64,000 nucleotides of DNA, from the NCBI RefSeq assembly GCF_003818115.1, contig NZ_RPOI01000012.1:1-64000 (forward strand), in the 5' to 3' direction. The translations under genes and the position numbers were made by a program. Shown in pieces: positions 1-7,954 of this stretch. Source of the stretch: Citrobacter youngae (GTDB lineage: Bacteria; Pseudomonadota; Gammaproteobacteria; Enterobacterales; Enterobacteriaceae). Position 1 is the first letter of the stretch. Each line of letters begins with the position of its first letter. The notes under the pieces are model-generated. The model saw only the letters and a list, made by a program, of their open reading frames with translations. It was not told the DNA's origin and searched no databases.

Positions 1-1628
1 GAGGCGACGACGACAGCGCGTGGGATAATTATTATAAGGCCAGCTGGAGCGGCAACTGCCGGGATGCGGCTTTCTGGTCGTTAGCGCGTTTGGCGATGAA
101 GCGTCAGGATTACGCTGGCGCGTTGGAAAAGGTGGAGCAGAGCCTGCGCTTTAACGGCAGTAATAACCTGGCGATGGGACTGAAAGCGCTGGCGCTGACA
201 AAGCTTGATCGCAATGCGCAAGCGCTGGACTACATTCGCCAACAGCTGGTGGATTATCCGCTGAGCTATACCCTGCACTATGCGCGCTGGGCTATCTGCC
301 AGGACGAGGCGACAGCGCTTGCGCTGATCTCGATTACCGGGCGTCGCGGGACCAACGCGTGTGAACTGGCAGGCTGGCTGACCTCTTTGGGGCAAAAGGA
401 TGCTGCCCGTGGCGTGCTGGAACTGCTCGACAGCCAGGAAACGCTGCCGATGCTGTGGCGCGCCTCGCTGAGCGATAATCCACAACCCTTCATTGAACGT
501 GCTCGTGAGTGTCTGCAAAACCGCGTGCGTTTCCCCAATACGCTGGATGAAGTGCAGATGCTGCAAACTCTTGAGCAAAGCGCTTTTGCCCGCTATTTAC
601 TCGGCTGTTTCTGGTACAGCAAACGGCGTTATGCCGAGGCGGTTTCCTGCTGGCAGTTCACGCTTGCGCAGGAAGCGGATTTCGCTCCGGCGCATCGTTT
701 ACTGGGGATTTACGCCTGGAACAAACTGCACGATGCGCAGCAGGCGAAACAGTATCTGTCGCAAGCCGTGGCGCTGGAGCCGCAAAATGCCCGCTTCCTG
801 TTTGAACTCGACTATCTCAACAAGCTGATGGCACAACCGGCTGAACAGCGCCTGCAGCGGCTGGAAGCCAGTAAAGAGATTGTCTTCCTGCGTGATGATC
901 TGACGGTGGAACTGCTCAGCTTGTGGAATGGGTTGGGGCGCTATGACGATGCCGCCGCAGTATTACGTGAGCGGGTGTTCCATCCGTGGGAAGGCGGTGA
1001 AGGTAAAGCCACCGGGCAATATCTGCTTAATCAATTACATCGCGCGCTGGCTGCCGTGCAGTCCGGCGACCCGCAAACTGCTATTACGCAACTGCAACAG
1101 GCGCTGCACTATCCGCAAAACCTCGGGGAAGGCCGTTTGCCAGGGCAAACGGATAACGACATCTGGTATTTGCTGGGGTATTGCGCGCAGCTGCAAGGCC
1201 ATTTCGAAGAGTCTCAGCGCTACTTCTCCCGTGCGACGCGAGGCGGAAGCTCACTGGATGCCGGACGTTACTACAACGACCAGCCAGTGGACTATCTCTT
1301 CTGGCAGGGTATGGCGCAGAGAAAACTTGGCGATGATGCAGAGGCGGACGCTCTGTTCAATAGCTTCCTGCAATGGGTTGAGTCGCATCACGACAACGTG
1401 CCGGATGTCGATTTCTTTGCCGTATCGCTACCCGACCTGGTGGTGCTGGATACCTCAGCAGAAGCAAAACACCAGCAACACTGCCTGTTTATCAATGCGC
1501 TCGGGCATCTGGGGCTAGGAAATAGCGCCGCCTGTCAGCGTGAACTTGATGAACTCCTGCAACTCAATCCGGCACATGACAAGGCATTACTGCTGCGTCA
1601 CGCCATTAACGTAAGGCTTTTCCAGTAA
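1..1628 (+). CDS. yphG: YphG-like TPR protein, 3' part (5' end outside window)
   Basis: The frame is open from base 3 to the stop at 1626-1628, so about 541 C-terminal residues are present and the start lies upstream. An internal Met at base 90 is not the true start, because coding-like sequence continues before it. The protein is soluble-looking and rich in tetratricopeptide-type helical pairs, for example the stretch around bases 610-800. Its character and the following yphB fit YphG, a DUF5107/TPR protein of about 1,090 residues in E. coli; this rests on context and family resemblance. The biochemical role is unknown. A sugar-porter gene follows after 73 bp and an aldose epimerase after that, which suggests a link to carbohydrate uptake or processing (inference). 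Confidence 0.75.
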   Translation, partial: GDDDSAWDNYYKASWSGNCRDAAFWSLARLAMKRQDYAGALEKVEQSLRFNGSNNLAMGLKALALTKLDRNAQALDYIRQQLVDYPLSYTLHYARWAICQDEATALALISITGRRGTNACELAGWLTSLGQKDAARGVLELLDSQETLPMLWRASLSDNPQPFIERARECLQNRVRFPNTLDEVQMLQTLEQSAFARYLLGCFWYSKRRYAEAVSCWQFTLAQEADFAPAHRLLGIYAWNKLHDAQQAKQYLSQAVALEPQNARFLFELDYLNKLMAQPAEQRLQRLEASKEIVFLRDDLTVELLSLWNGLGRYDDAAAVLRERVFHPWEGGEGKATGQYLLNQLHRALAAVQSGDPQTAITQLQQALHYPQNLGEGRLPGQTDNDIWYLLGYCAQLQGHFEESQRYFSRATRGGSSLDAGRYYNDQPVDYLFWQGMAQRKLGDDAEADALFNSFLQWVESHHDNVPDVDFFAVSLPDLVVLDTSAEAKHQQHCLFINALGHLGLGNSAACQRELDELLQLNPAHDKALLLRHAINVRLFQ

Positions 1629-1701
1629 CACTCGAAACGGGTGGGGGATAACCTCACCCGAAACCTACTGTACCCTGCGTTTCCCTGAAAGAGGAATCAT
1701 A

Positions 1702-3141
1702 ATGAATAACGCGCAGACACATTTAAAGATTGGTTACGTCTGGACTATCTGCCTGGTTGCGGCCTGCGGAGGTTTACTGTTTGGCTATGACTGGGTGGTG
1801 ATCGGCGGGGCAAAACCCTTCTATGAAGCATATTTCTCGATTACCGATCCGGCGCAATCCGGCTGGGCGATGAGTTCCGCGCTGGTTGGTTGTATCTTTG
1901 GCGCGCTGATTTCCGGCTGGTGCGCCGATAAATTTGGCCGAAAAATGCCGCTGATTCTTTCAGCGATCCTCTTTAGCGCTTCTGCATGGGGAACTGCCGT
2001 CGCCAGTAACTTCGATATGTTTATTGTCTATCGCATTGTGGGTGGCGTGGGGATTGGTCTGGCGTCTGCGCTAAGTCCGCTGTATATCGCCGAGGTCAGC
2101 CCGGCGGAAAAGCGAGGTCGCTTTGTTGCCGTTAACCAGCTCACCATCGTCATTGGCGTGCTGGCGGCGCAGCTTATCAACCTGATGATTGCCGAACCTG
2201 TTGCCACAGGCGCTACGCAGCAGGCCATTGTTGAAAGCTGGAACGGTCAGACAGGCTGGCGCTGGATGTTTGGTGCTGAATTAGTGCCTGCGGTAATTTT
2301 CCTGGTGCTGATGTTCTTTGTACCTGAATCGCCGCGCTGGCTGGTGAAAGCGGGCAAAGCCGATCGTGCGCGTGCCATGCTGCAGCGCATTGGTTCGGCG
2401 GAATATGCCGGGCAAACGCTGAAAGAGATTGAACATACGCTGCAAAAAGATAATCACAAGGTCGCGTGGTCAACGCTGTTACAACCGCAGATCAAACCGA
2501 TCGTGATTATTGGCATGGTGCTGGCAGTGTTCCAGCAGTGGTGTGGGATCAACGTTATTTTCAACTATGCGCAGGAGATCTTCGCCTCTGCCGGATTCGA
2601 CATCAACGGTACGTTAAAATCGATCGTGGCGACAGGGATCATCAATCTGGTCTTTACCCTTGCTGCTCTGCCGTTAGTGGACAAAATTGGCCGTCGTAAA
2701 TTGATGCTGTTCGGCGCGTCAGGATTGACGGTTATCTACGTACTGATTGCCGGGGCGTACGGGTTGGGCATTATGGGCTGGCCGGTTTTGGTTCTGGTGC
2801 TGGCGGCAATCGCGATTTATGCTCTGACGCTGGCGCCGGTGACCTGGGTGCTGCTATCAGAAATTTTTCCCAACCGCGTGCGCGGGCTGGCAATGTCGCT
2901 GGGGACGCTGGCGCTGTGGATTGCTTGTTTCCTGCTGACCTATACCTTCCCGCTGCTCAATGCGAGTCTGGGCGCGTCGGGAAGCTTCCTGCTGTACGGT
3001 GTGATTTGCGCGATGGGCTTCATCTATGTTCTGCGTAATGTACCGGAAACCAAAGGCGTGACGCTGGAAGCGCTGGAAGAACAGCTGGCGGCGCAGCATA
3101 CAAAAGTTGGTGCATCAACCCAACCGCGAAGCGCTCGCTAA
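1702..3141 (+). CDS. MFS sugar porter (XylE/GalP type)
   Basis: A 479-residue, 12-helix major facilitator of the sugar-porter family, predicted to import a monosaccharide by proton symport at the inner membrane. Family marks seen are GRK after helix 2 (DKFGRKMP), the PESPRWLV motif closing the N-terminal half, the QQ..GIN motif of helix 7 (VFQQWCGINVIFNYA), DKIGRRKL between helices 8 and 9, and PETKG after helix 12. AGAGGAATCATA before the ATG is a good ribosome site. Its stop codon overlaps the start of the epimerase gene by one base (TAATG), so the two are probably translationally coupled. The substrate is not determinable from sequence; with a mutarotase partner an aldose is likely. Confidence 0.85.
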   Translation: MNNAQTHLKIGYVWTICLVAACGGLLFGYDWVVIGGAKPFYEAYFSITDPAQSGWAMSSALVGCIFGALISGWCADKFGRKMPLILSAILFSASAWGTAVASNFDMFIVYRIVGGVGIGLASALSPLYIAEVSPAEKRGRFVAVNQLTIVIGVLAAQLINLMIAEPVATGATQQAIVESWNGQTGWRWMFGAELVPAVIFLVLMFFVPESPRWLVKAGKADRARAMLQRIGSAEYAGQTLKEIEHTLQKDNHKVAWSTLLQPQIKPIVIIGMVLAVFQQWCGINVIFNYAQEIFASAGFDINGTLKSIVATGIINLVFTLAALPLVDKIGRRKLMLFGASGLTVIYVLIAGAYGLGIMGWPVLVLVLAAIAIYALTLAPVTWVLLSEIFPNRVRGLAMSLGTLALWIACFLLTYTFPLLNASLGASGSFLLYGVICAMGFIYVLRNVPETKGVTLEALEEQLAAQHTKVGASTQPRSAR

Positions 3142-3983
3142 TGGATGGTCTGCTGACGCTACAAAACGCACATCTGCGGATGTGCGTCGATCCGCAGGGC
3201 GGTTCTCTATTAAGCCTGGTTTCGTTACAACATCAACAGGCCATTTTACGCGAAGGTCATGGTCAGCGGCCTGGTGATTGCGGCCTGTTCCCGATGCTGC
3301 CGGTCGCGAATCGGGTGGCGGGAAATCGTTTTATGCTGCGCGGTGAAGAGGTGGTTTTACCTCAGCATGGCGCAGACGACACTTTCTTCCTGCACGGTGA
3401 CGGCTGGCTGCAACGCTGGCAGATTATTACCGCTACCCAAAGCGGCTGTTTGCTGCAGTTGCGCAGTTGGCACCCCTGCGGCTACGACTATACGGCGCGG
3501 CTTTGCTATCAACTGGAAACCTCAAGCCTGCACGCCTCGTTGACGCTCACTCATTGCGGTGAACAGCCAATGATTTACGGCTGCGGGTTCCATCCGTTTC
3601 TCGCCTTTGATAAGCGCAGCACGGCGCAGTTCACCGCCGGCGGTTACTGGCCGGAGGGGGAACAGCATCTGCCGCTGGAATGGCAACGCGATATCCCTTC
3701 AGCGGCGGATTTCATGCATGCGCAATACGGTGAGGATAGCTGGCTGAATGTCGAATATTCTGGCTGGAGCGGGCGGGCCGTTATTCAGCGGGATGTGATG
3801 AAAGTCACGATTTTAGCGCAAACTCCGTGGTTGATGCTGTTCAGAATGTCGGGTGAGGAGTTCCTGTGCCTGGAGCCGCAAACGCATCCGGTGAATGCCC
3901 ACAACATGCAGGGGCAGCCGGGATTGCAGGTTTTAGCGCAGGGAGAACGCTGCCATTTTGCGATGCAAATTAGCGTCGAATAG
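3141..3983 (+). CDS. yphB: Aldose 1-epimerase-like protein YphB
   Basis: A 280-residue galactose-mutarotase-superfamily protein, similar in length to E. coli YphB (290). It should interconvert alpha and beta anomers of an aldose in the cytoplasm, but the YphB branch has no firmly known substrate. Visible features are the early PQGGSLLSL strand, FPMLPVANRV (the substrate-binding region of the fold), the LHGDGW segment with the conserved His, and GCGFHPFL. The ATG overlaps the stop of the upstream sugar porter, so both form one operon, with the yphG-like gene probably its first member. In K-12 yphB sits in the yphA-yphG cluster; here yphC-yphF are absent and a transporter takes their place. Confidence 0.85.
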   Translation: MDGLLTLQNAHLRMCVDPQGGSLLSLVSLQHQQAILREGHGQRPGDCGLFPMLPVANRVAGNRFMLRGEEVVLPQHGADDTFFLHGDGWLQRWQIITATQSGCLLQLRSWHPCGYDYTARLCYQLETSSLHASLTLTHCGEQPMIYGCGFHPFLAFDKRSTAQFTAGGYWPEGEQHLPLEWQRDIPSAADFMHAQYGEDSWLNVEYSGWSGRAVIQRDVMKVTILAQTPWLMLFRMSGEEFLCLEPQTHPVNAHNMQGQPGLQVLAQGERCHFAMQISVE

Positions 3984-4071
3984 GGCAAAAATCATGTTAT
4001 CTGCCTGTTAATGCTCTCTTGCGCCAGCCTGCGTTTGTCGCCAGACTATCGCCTCCAAACGGGAGGGATTC

Positions 4072-5220
4072 ATGGCTTTGCATTCCACGCGCTGGCTGGC
4101 GCTCGGTTATTTCACCTACTTCTTTAGCTACGGTATCTTTCTGCCTTTCTGGAGCGTCTGGCTCGAAGGGTTAGGGCTGACGCCGGAAACCATCGGTTTA
4201 CTGCTGGGCGCGGGGCTGATTGCCCGTTTTCTCGGTAGCTTGCTGATTGCACCGCGTGTGAGCGATCCCTCTCGGCTGATCTCAGCGTTACGTATTCTGG
4301 CCTTATTGACGTTGGTGTTTGCGCTGGCCTTCTGGGCGGGGACCAACGTGGCGTGGCTGATGGTGGTGATGGTCGGCTTTAACCTGTTTTTCTCGCCGCT
4401 GGTGCCGCTGACCGACGCACTGGCCAACACCTGGCAAAAACAGATAACCATGGATTACGGTCGGGTGCGACTGTGGGGATCCGTGGCCTTTGTGATCGGC
4501 TCTGCGTTGACCGGCAAACTGGTGAGCCTGTTCGACTATCGGGTGATCCTGGTCCTGTTATCGCTTGGCGCCGCCTCAATGCTGCTGGGCATGATGATTC
4601 GCCCGAGCGTGCAGCCAGCGGGTGAAAACCGTCAGCAGGAGAGCGCAGGATGGCCCGCCTGGCGCGCGCTAATAACCCAAAGCTGGCGCTTTCTGGCCTG
4701 CGTGAGTCTGCTGCAGGGCGCGCATGCAGCTTATTACGGTTTCAGCGCCATTTACTGGCAGTCTGCCGGGTATTCCGCTTCGGCGGTGGGCTATTTATGG
4801 TCTTTAGGCGTGGTGGCGGAAGTGATTATTTTTGCGCTCAGCCACAAGCTGTTCCGCCGCTTTAGCGCTCGCGATCTTCTGCTGCTTTCCGCCGTTTGCG
4901 GCGTCGCGCGTTGGGGCCTGATGGGCTGGAGCACAGAGCTGCCGTGGCTGATTGTGGTGCAAATCCTGCATTGCGGAACGTTTACCGTCTGCCACCTGGC
5001 GGCGATGCGTTACATTGCTGCGCGACAGGGCAGTGAAGTGATTCGTCTCCAGGCGGTATATTCTGCGGTGGCGATGGGCGGCAGTATCGCCATCATGACC
5101 GTTTTCGCCGGCTATCTGTACCAGAACCTGGGCAGCGGCGTATTCTGGGTGATGGCGCTGGTGGCGCTACCAGCTATCGTTCTGCGCCCGAAAGTGGTGG
5201 CGCAGCCTGCGACGTTATGA
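4072..5220 (+). CDS. hcaT: HcaT, MFS transporter (3-phenylpropionate type)
   Basis: A 382-residue, 12-helix permease that matches E. coli HcaT (379) nearly end to end, starting at the helix FTYFFSYGIFLPFWSVWL. HcaT is the putative 3-phenylpropionate carrier of the nucleoside:H+ symporter-like MFS branch. The start ATG has GGGAGG 6 bases upstream. The hca dioxygenase genes and hcaR, its neighbours in K-12, are not in this window, so the carrier is an orphan with respect to that pathway and may serve another aromatic acid. Its stop overlaps the stop of the convergent csiE gene by six bases, as in related genomes. Confidence 0.92.
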   Translation: MALHSTRWLALGYFTYFFSYGIFLPFWSVWLEGLGLTPETIGLLLGAGLIARFLGSLLIAPRVSDPSRLISALRILALLTLVFALAFWAGTNVAWLMVVMVGFNLFFSPLVPLTDALANTWQKQITMDYGRVRLWGSVAFVIGSALTGKLVSLFDYRVILVLLSLGAASMLLGMMIRPSVQPAGENRQQESAGWPAWRALITQSWRFLACVSLLQGAHAAYYGFSAIYWQSAGYSASAVGYLWSLGVVAEVIIFALSHKLFRRFSARDLLLLSAVCGVARWGLMGWSTELPWLIVVQILHCGTFTVCHLAAMRYIAARQGSEVIRLQAVYSAVAMGGSIAIMTVFAGYLYQNLGSGVFWVMALVALPAIVLRPKVVAQPATL

Positions 5221-6492
5221 TTCAAGGATTTTGCGGATCTGCTGCTGCTGGTGAGACGTAAGCGCCAGATCCGCATGAATCAGCGGGGGAGAAAACAGCG
5301 GTAGCGGCGTGGTGTACGGTGTAATAATCAGCGTTACGCCACGCGGCGCTCCCTCTTTTTGAAAGTCCTGCATCGGCATATGCTTTACGTTGAGCGGCAG
5401 CAGCGTCAGTTCGCGCAGCTGTTGCTCTATATGCGCTTCAAGTTGTTCGTTACTACCGGTCAGCAGGATAATCTGCTTTTCGTGCAAATCCTTCTCCTGC
5501 ATCAGCCAGGCGCCGAAAATAACGGCGACCAGGCCGATCTCTTCTTCTGAAAACTGGACATCGTATTCCGCTTCAAAGCCGTGAATCGCCTCGCGGGTAG
5601 TTCGAACCAGCCGGGGATAAAGTCGGCTGAACTCCTCCGGTAGTGTGTTATCAATGCCGATGGCAAATACGCTGCGGTTCAGTGCCTGGGCCAGGTGGAT
5701 ATACAACTGGTCATTCAGCCCTTGCTCGTCGCTGAAGCGCACGTTGCCATACTCGCGAAAACGCAACACCAGCCGCGCAATAGCAAGGCGCAGGCGGCGA
5801 TCCTGCTGGTGATTATCGCGGATCGGGTCGGGGATGCGGATCATTGAGAATAACAACGCCATAAACAGCGATTCGCCCAGCGGCGCACTTTGCATGACGT
5901 GGCGCTGCCAGTGGCGGCCAATTTCCTCGGCGAGCGGATACTCAGCGCAGGATTGTGCCCACCGTTGCTGGAGTGGATTAAACTCCGGGGTGATCCCCGC
6001 GTGGTGCTGTAGCAGACAATATTGTAAATACAAGCGCAGGAACTGGATGTCACGACACTCAAACGGCTTCTGTAAGCGCCGGGAGCACAGATTGATGAGC
6101 GCATGCAGATTGGTGTCGTCATACAGCGTACGTGCGATACCTTGTTGTTTAAGAGCAATTTTTAAAGTGGGCGTGAAATGCTGAGCGATAAAAGTAGGGC
6201 AAATCCGCAGGCCACGGCGCAGCCACTGCAACAGACACAGACGCTGATTTAGCGGGGTTCCTTCGATCGCATAGCCACCATTCTGCGCGGTGGCTATCGT
6301 GAGCCGGTGATAGCGCTGGATTTCGAGCCCTGCGCCAATAATATCTTCCTGAACCGTGGCATCATCGACACCATTGAGGCTGCTGAAGGTTTGTGTAGTC
6401 GCGATTTGCCCCGGCAGGAAAAGCGTCAGCAGAACCTGGCAACGGCGCTGGGGAGCGGAAAGTACAGATGGCGGAGCAAGCGTTGACATCAT
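5215..6492 (-). CDS. csiE: Stationary-phase inducible protein CsiE
   Basis: A 425-residue protein very similar to E. coli CsiE (426), including the MM..LAPPSVLSAPQRRCQ start, which supports the first of two consecutive ATGs. It contains two PTS-regulation-domain-like helical repeats (roughly residues 170-370), the arrangement seen in BglG-type antiterminators and transcription factors, but no clear RNA-binding CAT domain. In E. coli the gene is induced by starvation under RpoS and cAMP-CRP; the protein's molecular task is not established. It is transcribed alone, convergent with hcaT. Upstream lies a long noncoding region carrying the inverted structured elements. Confidence 0.93.
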   Translation of the reverse strand: MMSTLAPPSVLSAPQRRCQVLLTLFLPGQIATTQTFSSLNGVDDATVQEDIIGAGLEIQRYHRLTIATAQNGGYAIEGTPLNQRLCLLQWLRRGLRICPTFIAQHFTPTLKIALKQQGIARTLYDDTNLHALINLCSRRLQKPFECRDIQFLRLYLQYCLLQHHAGITPEFNPLQQRWAQSCAEYPLAEEIGRHWQRHVMQSAPLGESLFMALLFSMIRIPDPIRDNHQQDRRLRLAIARLVLRFREYGNVRFSDEQGLNDQLYIHLAQALNRSVFAIGIDNTLPEEFSRLYPRLVRTTREAIHGFEAEYDVQFSEEEIGLVAVIFGAWLMQEKDLHEKQIILLTGSNEQLEAHIEQQLRELTLLPLNVKHMPMQDFQKEGAPRGVTLIITPYTTPLPLFSPPLIHADLALTSHQQQQIRKILES

Positions 6493-6747
6493 CTGTAGGG
6501 TCTCCCGTAAGTATGTTTGATAAGAATAGCTAAAGTTTGCTCATAGATTTGGAGAATGGAATGCTTTCCACCAGGAATGCTGGAGAGCGTCACAGAATTT
6601 TTAACGTGCGGAACAGATAGCGGGAGTGGAACGCAGCGCGTTAATCCGTTTTTTCACTGTTTTATCTTTTGTTTAGATATAAAAAAATGCCAGAGGGGGA
6701 ATGCTGGCGGAGGGTGGTATGAACATGCTATCGCAGAGAAAGGGTTC
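6493..6747. other. Intergenic region upstream of csiE
   Basis: This 255-bp stretch separates csiE from the left structured element. It should hold the csiE promoter on the minus strand. It is AT-rich in its middle (around 6650-6690) and contains GCCAGAGGGGGAATGCTGGC, a small inverted repeat at 6689-6708. I see no convincing coding sequence: an open frame at 6556-7062 runs through the structured repeat and shows no protein-like pattern. Confidence 0.5.
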
Positions 6748-6995
6748 CGTTCACCTCAGCAGTGTCATTTCTCTGAAGCGCTGATACCCGTGAACGTGCA
6801 AGGGAGGCTCACCGTCGCCTCCCTTGCATCCCAGGCTCCCGGCGGGAAAATCGTCGCTACGCGATGTATTCGTCTTATGCCGTCTGCCTGTCGGGTCGGG
6901 GTCGAGCCTGCGTCCCTGCAGGCCGTCCCCTCTGCCCGCATTCCTGCGGGCAGACCCGGTCAGCCGTCAACGCCTCATCGATTTTCAGCCGGACC
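6748..6995 (+). repeat. Structured element, left copy of inverted pair
   Basis: This 248-bp block recurs, diverged and inverted, at 7088-7334. Order of structures: an outer stem CGTTCAC...GTGAACG (6748-6797); a hairpin with 12-bp arms at 6797-6808 and 6817-6828; a GC-rich island at 6834-6851 (GGCTCCCGGCGGGAAAAT); a hairpin around CCCTGCA near 6905-6925; a perfect 10-bp-arm hairpin at 6931-6940/6945-6954; and a closing island ATTTTCAGCCGGACC at 6981-6995. Islands are conserved between the copies, while stems differ in sequence but still pair, the pattern of a selected RNA or single-stranded-DNA structure. I could not identify the family. Confidence 0.8.
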
Positions 6996-7087
6996 GGGGT
7001 CATCGCTGCAACGCTCTGACTTCCAGTTAAATCTGTTTTGCTGTTCAGATATATTCAAATAAAAATGCAGGTGGTCAGGTGTGGGCT
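6996..7087. other. Spacer between the two structured elements
   Basis: This 92-bp AT-richer centre links the inverted copies. It includes CTGTTCAGATATATTC and a run AAATAAAAATGCAGG. No coding capacity is visible. It could act as the loop of a very large cruciform or as a divergent promoter region; neither is shown. Confidence 0.5.
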
Positions 7088-7334
7088 GGTCCGGCTGAAA
7101 ATTGCCGACGTGGTTCCGTAAGGCCGGGAGAGCCAGCATGGATGCTGGCTCAGGGCGCGTTTTGCAGGGATGCTACCTCGCGCCCGGCCCGGTAGCCTGG
7201 AGGAATAAGCGGAGGGTATTGCGTAGCAACAATTTTCCCGCCGGGAGCCGGGATTGTTAAGGGTACGGCGATAGTACCCTTAACACGTTCACAGGCAGTA
7301 TCGTTTCAGAGAAGTGAAAAACATAAGGTGAACG
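7088..7334 (-). repeat. Structured element, right copy of inverted pair
   Basis: This 247-bp copy reads on the minus strand in the same order as the left copy. The outer stem ends at 7328-7334. The counterpart hairpins are 7256-7266/7274-7284 (11-bp arms) and 7130-7139/7142-7151 (10-bp arms GAGCCAGCAT/ATGCTGGCTC). Shared islands are 7232-7249 and 7088-7102. Stem sequences differ from the left copy at many positions with both sides changed, so pairing is kept. No target-site duplication or reading frame was recognised at the edges. The right edge lies 20 bp from the stop of the SIS-isomerase gene. Confidence 0.8.
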
Positions 7335-7354
7335 TAACAATACGCCGGATGGCG

Positions 7355-7954
7355 TTACTGCTCACGACTCAGCGTTAATCCCACATCGCCGCCCGGATGT
7401 ACCGCCAGCAGCGTTTCCTTTGAGTATCCGCTCTCGCTCATCAGACAGGCACAGGCGGCGTCAAAGATAGCCAGCACCAGTAAAATAGAGGTGGTAGCCA
7501 ACATGTTCAGCGGATCGGCCTCGCGCTGTACACCGGTGGAAATCACCAGCCTCGAGGCTTTAGCAATGGCCGAATCGGCGTTTTCAGTCACGCTCAGGAT
7601 GGGCACATTCCTCGCAGCCAACCCGGGCAGCAGCCGGGTGAGCTCGTCCGAATTCCCCCCGCGCGACAGCATAATCACCAGGTCGTTAGCGCGTAAGAAG
7701 CCCAAATCGCCATGCGCTGCATCCGTTGCGTTGAGATAAATCGCCGGACGTTCCACGCAGGCGAGCATATGCGCGACTTTACGCGCCGCAATACCGGATG
7801 TACCGACGCCGGTCACGACGATTTTCCCTGTACAACTGCGCAACTCCGCCATCAGCGACTGCCAGACCGGTTCAGTCAGATGCTGCCCCAGACCCGCCAG
7901 GGCATCGCTATAGAGCTGAAATACGTCGCTGGCCTGAGACCATGAATCACTCAT
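7355..7954 (-). CDS. SIS-domain sugar-phosphate isomerase (KpsF/GutQ-like, no CBS)
   Basis: A 199-residue single SIS domain. The sequence follows arabinose-5-phosphate isomerases: VTGVGTSGIAARKVAHML at the phosphate-binding loop, NATDAAHGDLGFL with the His typical of the KpsF/KdsD/GutQ branch, SRGGNSDE as the second loop, ADPLNMLATTSIL, and a closing HPGGDVG. The two CBS domains of KdsD/GutQ are missing, so it is about 120 residues shorter than those. Predicted role is interconversion of a ketose and aldose 5- or 6-phosphate in the cytoplasm. Its ATG overlaps the kinase stop (ATGA), so it is the coupled last gene of the sugar operon. HxlB-like 6-phospho-3-hexuloisomerase is the alternative. 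Confidence 0.75.
   Translation of the reverse strand: MSDSWSQASDVFQLYSDALAGLGQHLTEPVWQSLMAELRSCTGKIVVTGVGTSGIAARKVAHMLACVERPAIYLNATDAAHGDLGFLRANDLVIMLSRGGNSDELTRLLPGLAARNVPILSVTENADSAIAKASRLVISTGVQREADPLNMLATTSILLVLAIFDAACACLMSESGYSKETLLAVHPGGDVGLTLSREQ

Noticed and set aside
6556-7062. 168-codon open frame across the left structured element
   Set aside because: It runs through hairpins and conserved noncoding islands, has no ribosome site and no protein-like composition.
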